64,000 nucleotides of DNA. Origin: Adenophora triphylla var. japonica (Eukaryota; Streptophyta; Magnoliopsida; Asterales; Campanulaceae). Of this stretch, positions 46,101 to 58,100 are shown one piece after another (the stretch's first letter is position 1; each line of letters opens with the position of its first letter). Where the stretch lies: contig JAFEMH010001238.1 in assembly GCA_022495995.1 (NCBI GenBank), positions 379,501-443,500 of the forward strand, written 5' to 3'. A model generated the notes under the pieces. It was not told where the DNA came from, made no database searches, and saw only the letters and a program-made list of their open reading frames with translations. The translations under genes were made by a program, and so were the position numbers.

Positions 46101-49100
46101 TCCGTCTGTATAGTCTTTATGGTGTGTATGGCCGATATTTTGTGAGACAATTGATTCTCAATGAGAGTTTTAAAATCAGAAAAGACGGTAAACACATCAG
46201 ACTTGTGATAGAGAGGAAATAACCAAACGTAACGAGAAAAATCGTCAACAATGGATAAATAAAATTTATAATCAGAAATAGAAGCAATGGGGGAAGGACC
46301 CCATACATCCAAATATAACAATGCTAATGGTTTTGTAGATTTAAAATCACGAAGTTCAAATGGGAGATTACATGCTTTTCCTAAGGGACAAAGATGACAC
46401 ATATCCTTTATTTTAACGGAACCACTAACCGGAATCCGTTTTCTACTAACTAAGCAATCTAAAATCTGAGAAGAAGGGTGCCCTAAACGGGCATGCCAAA
46501 TGGAAGAAGACGCTCGTTCCCCAATCAATGCCAAAGTGTTTAGACGAGAATTGGGAACGAAAGACAGAGTATATAAGTCTCCAGAATTATTGCCAGGAAG
46601 AATTGTCCGCTTGGTATTGTTGTCCTTCACACAAAACCCGAAAGCAGTTAGTTCAAAGAAACAATCATTATCAAGGCAAAATTTGCGAATGGAAAGTAAT
46701 GATCGACTAATTTTTGGAACATGTAAAACCGTATTCATACGAAATTGATGATTTTGTGCGGAAAAACGAGTGGAACCAATATTGGCAATGGGAATAGATG
46801 AACCATTAGCAACAAAAATTGAATTTGTACCTGAATACGGAGAAAAATGTTGCAGGACATCCGAATTGGGTGTCATGTGATTAGTCGCACCAGAATCAAG
46901 CACAAACGAGACGGGAGCCATGGGCGACGATCCAGCATTGTAGTTCATCATATTCTGAGGGTAATATTGAGCAGAGTAGGCAAAATTCCCCCGTTGATAA
47001 CATGTATCGGCTTCATGACCCTTTTTCTTACAGAGTTGACACGAGACAATATTTGGGTCTGGACTCATAAATGGGTTTGGAGGAGTGTATGGAACTGGAG
47101 AGTGAGGAGGGGGCTGCCGAATAGGCTGGAAGGTTTGGGGAAAAGGTAAGAGACCTCGACCCTGATATTTGTTTTTGTTTCGACCTTGGTTACGACGCCC
47201 ATTTCCTCGGGGTTGGTTAGGCGTGAAGAAAAAACCCCCGGAACCATTTGGGGCAAGGGGGCGAGACCCTCCCGAATTACCAGATTGAGATACGACTGAT
47301 TGGGTAGCCATGGTATTAGGTGGCTCAGGTTCCTTAGACGCTGCAAGAGCACTTAGGTTGGAGTGGGTTTGGTTTGAGAATTTTTTCTGTAAGGCTTCTT
47401 CTTGGAGTAAGAGGTCTTTAAGATCCTCAATTGAGGTATCACCCTTGGAGTTTTGAGTAGTAATAAACTCTTTATATGTGTGTCCTAAGCCACCTAGGAT
47501 CCTACTACGAAGAGTATTAGTGGACACAGCTTCACAGAATCGGTTAAGAGAATGAGATATGGTTTTGGCACGGAGGACATAATCCTGAATGGTCATGCCG
47601 GGAGAGAGAGTGAGGTCGTGAAGCTCTTCTTGGAGCTTTTGGATATGAATGGTGGAGGCAACACCAAATTCCTTAGCAAGGAGATCCCATGCCTCGGGTG
47701 CAGTTTTGCAAGGGTTGACATGTGGTTGGACCTCAGAAGTAACAGTGGCTTTAATCCATCCTAATACAAAACGAGATGTGTGAACGAATTTGTCATAATC
47801 AGGATTGGCAGTGGTGTTATTAGGAAGGGTTCGGGGAGGTGGGTTTTTTTCAGTAACAACGTGAGTGAGAAAGTGAATTTCTAACATGGATAAGAAAAGA
47901 GAACTCCAGTTTTAATAGTTCTCGTTAGACAGCCTACAATGACCCATGTACGACTGAACATTAAAGAGACTGGGAAGGCCATATTTGTTCTGAGAATTAC
48001 ATTGCCCAAGATCGGTAGTAGCCACGGTTTTCGTTGCATCATCACCCATGACTATTGTGATGCTTTGATACCATGTACGAAAATATCACCTGCAAGGAAA
48101 GCATAAACAAGAACAAGAAGAGAGAGAAAATGGAGGACACGGATTGACAGAAAAGAGAGAGAGACTCACGGAGAGAATACTGGGAAAACCAACCTATCTT
48201 TGGTTGTGTTTGACTCTTTGTTTAAATAGAGTATTCTGTACACTTTGCATGGAAAGAGATAAAAGTAAATAATTCTAATATTCTCTCTTAAAGTGCCTAT
48301 CTTAGCTAGGGATAATAACAAAAGAAAAAGATACATGCTGATACTTATTCTATTTACAAGATATAGTGATATCCCCATATTTACGTGACTATTCCCATGA
48401 TTTATTCCCACCTTACGTAATTGGTCCTTGCCAATTACAATTATTGCTTTCACTTTGCACCACTTTTGGATGGGTCTGTGTTAAGTCCAGTGGACCTTTA
48501 TTGTTTGTGCTCCATGAGCCACTGTGCTAGTCATTACATTTTTTCTTGGTGGGTCTAATGTCGGTCTAGGGTACTCCATCCATCTCGCATTGAGTGGAGT
48601 AATTGTATTATGGGTAAATTATAAAATAGGGCCTAAACTCTACGGAGCGGAACCATTTTAGGGTTTCACATCCGAATTTTGACAATTTGGGGCCTATATT
48701 GTCAAATTTTGATCAAAACAAGGCTTTTTTTTCCATGCAAGAACCTTGTCAAGTTGGGGCTCAATCATTTCTAAACAATTGCAGAATAGGGTTTAAAGCA
48801 CGCAATTTTATCAATCTAGGGCTTAAAAGTCCTGATTTGCACAAAATAAACGCCTTAAGCCCTAAATCGTCAAAATTTGGATGTGAGACCCTAAACAGGT
48901 ACAACTCCGTGGAGTTTAGACCCTATTTTGTAATTTACCTTTGTACTTCCTCCGTCCCGATCGAAGTGTCCGAAAAGGACAATTGCACGAGAATTAAGGA
49001 AAGTGATGTAAGAAAGTGAAAAGTTTAAATGTTGTGAGTATGAAAAATTAAATAGGAGAGAGAATGAGTGGGAGAAATAGTTAGGAGAGAGAATGTTGTG

Positions 49101-52100
49101 AGTGTAAAAGTAAAGTAGGAGAGAGAATGAGTGGGTGGAATAGTGAAAAAACTTTCCTTTTTTGGGTATGAGACATTTTAAATGGGACGCCCAAAATAGA
49201 AAGTTGGGACACTTCAGCCGGGACGGAGGGAGTATTATTTAGGAAATACTCCTTGGAAAGTCAATTTTTTTGTACCACATTACTTGAATATACTTGGTGT
49301 TTACTTTATAGGGTTCCTAATAGTAATTAAGGCATTCATGATTGTTGCAAATGCAATTTAGGTCATGTTTGGATCCTCAGTTTTTTGTTATTTTCATGGT
49401 TCTTTTTGGGTTCGAAGTAAGAGAATTTCGAGGAAGAGAAAATCACAGGTAGACCCTAGAATCAAGTGGTGGAGACTTCAAGGGAAAAATCAACCGAAAT
49501 TTGTAGCTAAGATGGTCGATACCGGTATTTGGGCGGATAATATGGAGGATATGGATATAGATTCGACTTGGACTAAGATGGTACATACCATAAAGGAGGT
49601 GGCGAAAGAAGTCCTTGGAGAATCTAGAGGAAATGGGCCACCAAGTAAGGACACATCATGGTGGAACGAGGAAGTAAAACAAGCAATAAAGGGCAAGCGA
49701 GAATGCTACAAATTATTGGGGAAATGTAGGAGCGACGAGAACTATGAGAAGTATAAGGAAGCTAGAAGAGATGCTAAGAAAGCAGTAAGAGACGCAAGAG
49801 CAAAGGTGAATCAGAAACTTTATGATAAGTTGGATACAAAAGAAGGGAAAAGGACATCTACGGACTCGCTCGTATGAGGATAAGAGGACACGAGATATTG
49901 GGACGGTTAAATGTGTGAAGGATGTAGACCAAAGAGTTTTAGTCGGGGATAAAGGGGTAAAAGATAGATGGAGTTCGTACTTTGATAACTTGTTCATAGG
50001 CGGTCGAAGCGAGGATGTTGGAGATTTAAATATCTCTTCGAGTATGGTTAATCGAGATTTTATGCGGAGAATTCGAAAGAGTGAAGTGGAAATGGCAATG
50101 AAAAAGATGAGATTGAAGAAAGCCGTTGGACCGGATGGTATACCAATTGAGGTTTGGAGATGTTTCGGGGAGAGGGGAGTAGATTGGTTAACAACGCTAT
50201 TTAACAAGATATGGAGAGTTAACATAATGCCATTGGAGTGGCGGAAGAGTACTACGATCCCTTTGTATAAGAATAAAGGTGATGTCCAAGATTGTGCCAA
50301 CTATCGGGGATCAAACTAATGAGCCATACTATGAAACTTTGGGAAAGAGTGATTACACAAAGGCTGAGAAAAATTGTGGATATTTCGGATAACCAATTTG
50401 GGTTTATGCCAGGAAGATCGACTATGGAGGCAATATATCTTATGAGACAAATCATGGAGAAATATCGGGATCAAAAGAAAGATTTGCATATGGTTTTCAT
50501 TGATTTGGAGAAGGCATATGATAAAGTGCCAAGAGAGGTACTTTGGTGGGCATTAGCAAAGAAGGGTGTTTCAAAGAAATATATTGATATTATCAAGGAC
50601 ATGTATAATGGAGTTAGTACTTGTGTACAAACTAGTGTTGGGAAAAGGCGAAGAGTTTCCTATAAAGATTGGAGTACATCAAGGTTCCGCACTTAGCCCC
50701 TTTCTTTTTGCTTTTATAATGGACGAATTGGCGAGATCAGTCAAGATGATATACCAAAGTGTATGCTTTGTTCGCAGATGATATTGTGCTTGATTGATGA
50801 GACAAGAGGGTGTTGAAAGTAAATTGGAGTTGTGGAGACACACTTTGAAATCTCGAGGTTTTCGATTAGCGAAGCAAGGCGGAATATTTGGAGTGTAAGT
50901 TTAGCGAAGTTGGAAGTAGGGAGCGGGGCGGTCACATTTGATGGAAATATTATTCAAGCTTCGAGTTTTTCGCTATCTTGGATCCATTATCCAAAAGGAT
51001 GGAGAATTAGATGGAGATGTGGCTCATAGGATTAAAGCAGGGTGGTTGAAGTGGAAGAGTGCTACAGGGTTTCTATGTGATCGCGGCATGCCCAATTGAT
51101 TAAAGGGAAAATTCTACCGCACGGCAATTAGGCCGGTATTGCTTTACGGCACCGAATGTTGGGCCGTGAAACAGTGTCACGTGCATAAGATGAATGTGGC
51201 GGAGATGCGTATGCTTCGATGGATGTGCGGTCATACAAGAAAGGATCGGTTGGGGAATGAGGTGATCAGAGGTAAAGTAGGAGTTGCGCCCATTGAGGAT
51301 AAAATGAGGGAAAATCGTCTACGGTGGTTTGGACATGTGAGAAGGAGACCGAGTGATGCACCGGTTAGGAGGCCGGAACAGTGGAGAAATGAGAAAATGG
51401 CGAGGGGTAGGGGAAGACCCAAACAAACTTAGATTAGAGTAATTGAAAATGATATGAATTTACTTGGAGTGGATGAAAGTATGGTGTTGAAGAGGCCGGA
51501 GTGGAGGGCAAAAATTCATGTGGGGGGTTGATTTTTTTATTTTTTATATTTTTATTTTTACTTTTTTTTTTTTTTTTTTTTTATTTTATTTTTATCTATT
51601 TATTTATTTTTTTAATTTAATTTAATTTATTTATTTATTTATTTTTTTTTTCACGATAACATATGAGGATTCATGTTAGCCGACCCCAAATTATTTTGGG
51701 ACTAAGGCTTTGTTGTTGTTGTTGTTGTTGTTGTTGTATGGTTCTTTTTGGGCTTTTTGATGATTATGAGAAAAAAAGTTAGAGAGATACAAAGAAAAAT
51801 GTGGGTTCAAAGAGAAAGTAAACAACAACCATGTAAATAACCATATATTCAACCAGGAACTTAGTAGTAACCCATTTTGGGGCATTTTTTTTTCATTCTT
51901 TTGATAAAGGGACACTCATTCAGGAATTAGGAAAAAGTTTTCTTTTGTGCTCTACTCTCTGCATTCGTATGATCAGTATCTCTGTAGTCGATGACCAGTT
52001 CCTACTTGAAGAAAAATGCATTACAATACAATTTATAGGCAAAGAAACTTATAGTTAACCATGGAAGCACAAAAATAAATATAAAATAAGCCACATTTAA

Positions 52101-55100
52101 AATCACCACAGGCGTTGAGGTGCCTGTTTTCTGAAGTGTCTTTGCTTCAGTTAATAGTATCATGGAGTTATTGCAACCAGATGAGTTTTATGGTTCTATA
52201 CTTACCCGTTTTTCCTTTTTCTTCCGTTCTTTTTTGCCAGGTCTCACTAGCGAAAGATCCAAAATGTACAAGATCATGTTTCTGTATCATTTTACCTTCC
52301 GTTTCCTTGGTCTTTCTTGCATTGGTGATAGCTACTACATTTATAGCAAAAGATGGTAAAGAAGCATTTTATGGTGTAAGTCCTCTCCATTGTACCTTTT
52401 ACAAATTTGAATTAGATTTGTGTAAAGCAGAGTCTGGGTGTTTCATTAAATAGAACCAATGAATCATCAAACATTAGCTTAGGCATTAGTTAACTTTAAT
52501 GTGACTAAGAATGATACCGGAAAAAGTGGAGAAAAGAGGAGAAACACGAGTGAAACTAGGAAAGGGATGAACACTCAAAACACTATGGAACCCACCAAGG
52601 GTTATGAGCAAACAAATAAGAAATCCATCTTCTATATAATGCCAATGGCTCAACAGGGGCGGACACAAGAAGGCTTAAGGGAGTGGCAGTGAAACCCCCC
52701 CCCCACCCAATTTTCATTGGCAGTTAAAAAAATTGCATTACTAAGTGCACCCCCTTACCAGCTCCAGTCCACCCCCTTGAGTCTCAACTAGAGACATATA
52801 TTATGGATGTGCGATCAGATGACAGATTTATTGGATTGAAGGTGCTTGGAGATTTATGTTCAAAGCTAGTGAAAAAAAAAAACATTTGTCATATCCATTG
52901 ATGTATCGGCTTTTGAAGTTTGTTTTGATTTTGCCAGTAGCAACAACAAGTATGGAAAGATGGTTCTCAGCAATAAACATTATCAAAAATCAATTACGTA
53001 ATCGAATTGGTGATCAATTTTTAATGATTGTCTTGTGTCTTTTATTGATAAAGAGTTTTTGGGAGCGTTACCGATGATAACGTAATTAAATGTTATCATA
53101 GTATAAAAACGCGTAAGGAAAAAATTTAGTATGTTCTTTGTTTGTTGTAATTGTGGTAGGTAGTCATGTAGAAAACAATTAATCTTTGAAGCTTTTGGCT
53201 AATATAATTTGTGAACCCCCTTGATATTGGCTCTGGGTCCGCCCATGTGGCTCAATATTACATCCAAAAACTCTGATCTTCCCTCACTGTAGGAGTATTA
53301 ATAGGCTAGAAAGGAACATCCCTCCAGTCATTAGGCTTAGATGCATGAACCTAGAAATTAGATGAATTGAGAAATATGAAAGGTTGGACTAAAATACATA
53401 CTCCCTCCGTCCCAGCTAAATCTACACGTTTGTGTTAGGCACGGAAATTAAGAAAAATGTAAGTGGTGTAAGTGTTGTGAGTATGAAAAGTGAGGTAGGA
53501 GAGAAAAGGTAGGGTAGGGAATAGTAAATGGATAGTTGTTGTAAGTATGCAAGTAGGTCTCATTGAATAAGAAGTATTAAAAAAATCCATTTTGGGAAAG
53601 TGAAATTTTAGTTGAGACAACCAAATTGGCAAAAAGTGTAAATTTAGTCGGGAAGAAGGGAGTAGGCTTTATCCAAAATAAAAAGTAATCTGAACATGGA
53701 TGGGTTAGGGGTGAAGAACCTTCAACCTTGGACCATTAGAGTAGAAAGACATATCAAAATAAGACCAAAATTTCGGTGCACACAACAGAAGCTGTAGAGT
53801 TAGGCGTGATCACGCCTTATTAGAAATTGTCGTCTGCTGAAGCTTGTGTGGACACCTTGTACTAAAGATGTGATATCTCACTCTACATAACCTGAAACGA
53901 AGAACCGTATAATTCATTAGAAAGTATACTCATGTATCTTTCCAACGACATATAGCAAATCCCTTGTATCATTTTGTGCAATTACCAAATTGCCATTGAA
54001 TTGGACCCAAAATTAGTTCCGCTACAACAACATGGTTTTCCCATTTTTGTAATTCTTGGACTGAACACGTACTCCATTGATTATGAATATTAAGAACTTC
54101 TATGGAGGATATTCCCCGTGTCAAAGAACATCAAAAAAGTGTTCCTCAATTGCCTAACAGAAAAGTGCATGCAGTTTCATACACGTTGTGGTCTGCATAT
54201 GTATCATTAAGCAACTTTCTAATAAGTGACTAGTATGCATAAACAAGAAATACATATTAGTAATAACATATTGTTGTGTAACGCATGTGGCAAGTGACTA
54301 GTATGCATAAACAAGAAATACTAAAAGCTGCAGAAGGAACATATCAGAACATCCCTGTGCATTTTTTTTTTAATTTCCACTGATGAATTAACAGGTTTCA
54401 AAATTTATTGCATATGATTAACTATGGCTACTCTCATGCAGAAATATATGAAATGCGACTTAGAAGAGAATCAAGAGGTGCAAGGTTCAAAATGTGAGGT
54501 TTGTTTTTCCCTCCAAAGAGGGCAATTCTAGAATTGATCTTAATATTATTACCTTTGTCCCAAAATGAAAAAAAAAAATCAAATTTGCTTTTGATCAAGA
54601 GCAAATTTGAAAATACGTTCATTTTGGGGCAGAGGGAGTAATTAAATACTTTCATGTAGCCTGTTGCATTGAATGCTGTATTCTCTTACCGAGCAACTAA
54701 GGGGATTCCATAGCTCATTGAATGCTTTATTATCTTACAGACCTTTTGCAAGGTTCTATTATTCCCATTATAATTTGTTTCATTCTGTTCTAGAACCAAT
54801 GCCAGCCTCCTGGAAGTGAGTCATTGCCTAAAGGAATTGTCTCCAAGACTTCTGACTTGGAAAGGCGACCATTATGGGGAGCACCAAAGGTATGTTGCTC
54901 TGCCTCTGCTTCAATCATCTGGCTAGGTATCATACTACTCCCTCCGTCTCAAAATGATAGTCCATATACCATTTTTGTTTGTCCCATAAAGATAGTCTCA
55001 TTTCTAAATTTGATAAGTTAAACTCATTTAACTTCCAAAATTGTCCATAAGAAAGAAGACGGAGAGAAAGGGGAGGATGAGAGCCACCAAGGAAGAAGCG

Positions 55101-58100
55101 GAAGAGATGAGAGAATAAGTGGGAAATGGGGAGTAATGGAGTAATAATTAATTCTCTTTAAGGGAAATGATGTAATGTAAATAGGTTGTTAAAATGTCTG
55201 AATAGTCAAATAGGGGCTGTCATTATGGGACGGAGGGAGTATTACATAATCACGTTTACGACAAGGTTTCCTTATTATAGTTAGTGAAATCAGAAAATTT
55301 TCTTTTAGAGAGGGTATATTATGTCTAGCATTGTGCTGCTTGGATATTTATTTGCATTATATTCAACAGAAGAAAGTAAATTCATCGACAAGCTTATTTT
55401 CTGCTGCTGTTGGAATAAAGCAAAAGGAGTTGGTCGATAAGATTGTTAGGAAGGCAAGTAATGAACTTTTATCACCTTCATCTCAGATCCGCTTTACTTT
55501 TCACCTTTATGTTGTACGTATGTTAATTGCTTTCTCTATCTCATAGTGCAGTTTCTGTCAAGTGATTTTGTAGTGATGCTTTTCCATTATGATGGCATTC
55601 TTGATGAATGGAAGGATTTAAGCTGGACTGACAATGTGATACATATATCAGCTGTTAATCAAACTAAATGGTAGGCTTAATCTCCAGTGCTGACATCTTG
55701 TGGGACGAAATATGCATTCTTTTAACTTTCTCTATATCATTATTATTCAGTGATATTAATTATTTAGGTGGTTTGCCAAGCGATTTTTACATCCAGACAT
55801 TGTCACTGAATACGATTACGTTTTCATATGGGATGAAGATCTTGGAGTTGAGAATTTCAATCCTGCCCGGTATGTGAAATGCATTAAGATTGTATTAATA
55901 GAGAGGCTAAGAGATAACTGCTATGAGAAATCTGGAACATATTTTTTAAGACCTTGTCTCATATTAACAGATATCTATCAATAGTGAAACGGGAAGGGCT
56001 TGAGATATCACAACCAGCACTTGATCATGACAAATCAGAGGTTCATCATCTGATTACTGCACGTGGAAGGAGGTCAGATGTTCACAGGTTCGCTTATATT
56101 CCCTCCCATTTTCCATCTGTGCTCATTTCAGATGATTTGAATCTGAATGGTAGGCTATTTGATTGTCAATTTTTATGGTTGCAGGAGGGCTTTCAAGTCT
56201 GGTGATAGTGCTGCAAGCAGATGTGATTTGGACAGTAAAAACCCTCCATGCACTGGGTAATTTAACTTACAGAAAGCTATTTTGGGCATAAATAATTTAT
56301 ACGGAGTATAATTAAAATTACAAGTGGCCCTGGAACTTCTGAAGGATAAATTATTGGAATGATCTGTTTTCTTTTACAACTGGTGGAATGTTCATCACCA
56401 CTGGCTAGAACTTAATAGGGAATAATAAGACACCATGCAAAGCACTACATTCAAAATTACGAATAATGCAACGCACTCGTTAGTGACTAGTGATAGTATA
56501 ATACAACGTACTTACCCAAATGCTTACAAATAATGCAACGTAGAAACTTGAACACTTACGATGGTTAAAAAACTAATGGAATTGCCAACTTAGCAGTGTC
56601 ACGTCAGCATCATGTCAACAAAGATAATGTTAGTGCATATGTGGAGCTGACGGGGCACTGTTGCGGTAGCAGTTCAGTTAGTTTTCAAACAAAAGTTAGT
56701 ACATTCCATGTTGTAAATATTTGAGGAAGTACGTTGTATTATACTGTCACCAACCATACTAACCAGCACATTGCATTATTTGTAAAATTAACAAAAGTAG
56801 TTGCATTGTACAAATATTTGGATGAATTCTAGAATGTGCCATGAAGAACACTAGCATCTTGAAGATTTTCAGTTGGGATCAATTGAGATTAAATTTTTTT
56901 TTGTTACTTTTGCTTTGATCATCGGATATAAATATATTCTTGAGTAGAATTTGTGTTTCAGGTGGATAGAGGTGATGGCTCCAGTTTTCTCCAGAGCTGC
57001 GTGGCGATGTGTATGGCTTATGATTCAGGTTTCCATTTCTACTTCACTGCTACTACCGACAAACACGAGAGTTTTTATGTAGTGTAAGCAGAATCTTATG
57101 GATTTAGCAAATTATGTTTCTCATTTTCATTCTTTGATAAGTTTAATATATATTGTTTTATTTGTTTGTTTAGAATTATAATTGAATTCTATAATCAGAA
57201 CTCCAACTACACAAAATTCAATGAATTCATAAGTCTATACATCAAAATTGGCCATGAATGTTTTTCTGATGTTATGCAGAATGACTTGATACATGCATGG
57301 GGACTAGATATAATGCTTGGCTACTGCGCACAGGCAATCTTTCTGCTGAGTCATTTTCTGTTCCCTCTCTCTCTCTCTCTGCTTGTACCTGTACCTATTA
57401 TCGTTTTGATGACTTTAATAAATACTTTCGGCAGGGAGATAGAACCCAAAATATTGGTATTGTGGATGCTGAATATATTGCTCACTATGGTCTCCCGACT
57501 TTAGGAAAGCCTGAAAACAAGGTTAGTCTCTCGAAACCATATCAATATAGTTGATGAAATTGCTTTTCTTGTGCTTGATCAGTTAGCGATCAAGTAACCA
57601 AATAAATACACTTTCTTTTCTTTTTAAATATACTCACTTAATAGACAATGTCTTGTCCTTAATGCAGACCAAAGTGGCAGCAACTGATGGAATGACTTCT
57701 GAAATCAGAAACGCAACAAACTTGGAGGTACATGTACAATTCTCAGGTTTATATGCTCCTCGTGTGTTGAATATCCTCCTCGAGTGTTGCATATCCTCCC
57801 CGTGTGTTGCATCTCCAAAAAAAAAAATGGTGAAATTCTTGGTGTCTCATAGTTCTTTTTGGTCCATTCTGAGAAAAAACATCACTATCTAAAGTTTCAT
57901 TATCTTGAACAATCAGTTTCATAATTTATCCCATATTAATCATTCCATAAATTAATGGGCCTCACTTACTGATAGGCAACACTTGGAAAGCTTAAAAGAG
58001 CATTGTTCCCTCCATCCCGTAATTAATAAGTGTTGCATTTTTCCTTTTAATACGTCTCAAAATAAGTGTCCCCTTTTGTGTAAGGAAATAATTTTACTGC

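Larger units (their letters stand above)
40454..48452 (-). mobile_element. Ty1-copia element, nearly complete, young
   Basis: LTRs 40454-40850 (3') and 48074-48452 (5') show two substitutions and one 18-bp tandem duplication difference. Primer site TGGTATCAAAGC (complement of about 48062-48073) abuts the 5' LTR, and an AGGGAGGG polypurine tract abuts the 3' LTR. Gag, protease, integrase, reverse transcriptase and RNase H are all present but broken by a stop, a one-base insertion in a C run and a nested element. It is flanked by a 53-bp near-perfect direct duplication (40401-40453, 48453-48505) instead of the usual 5 bp. Lineage perhaps Ale/Retrofit, by size and motifs. Confidence 0.9.
40165..52240 (+). 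other. Proposed giant intron of the DUF707 gene
   Basis: Donor TAT|GTAAGC at 40165 and acceptor TTTTGCCAG at 52240. It contains a CT/CA microsatellite (40178-40212), a copia element with a nested copia, a palindromic MITE, a Stowaway MITE and an RTE LINE. About 11 of 12 kb is transposon. If the first exon call is wrong, this is the 5' flank. Confidence 0.5.
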
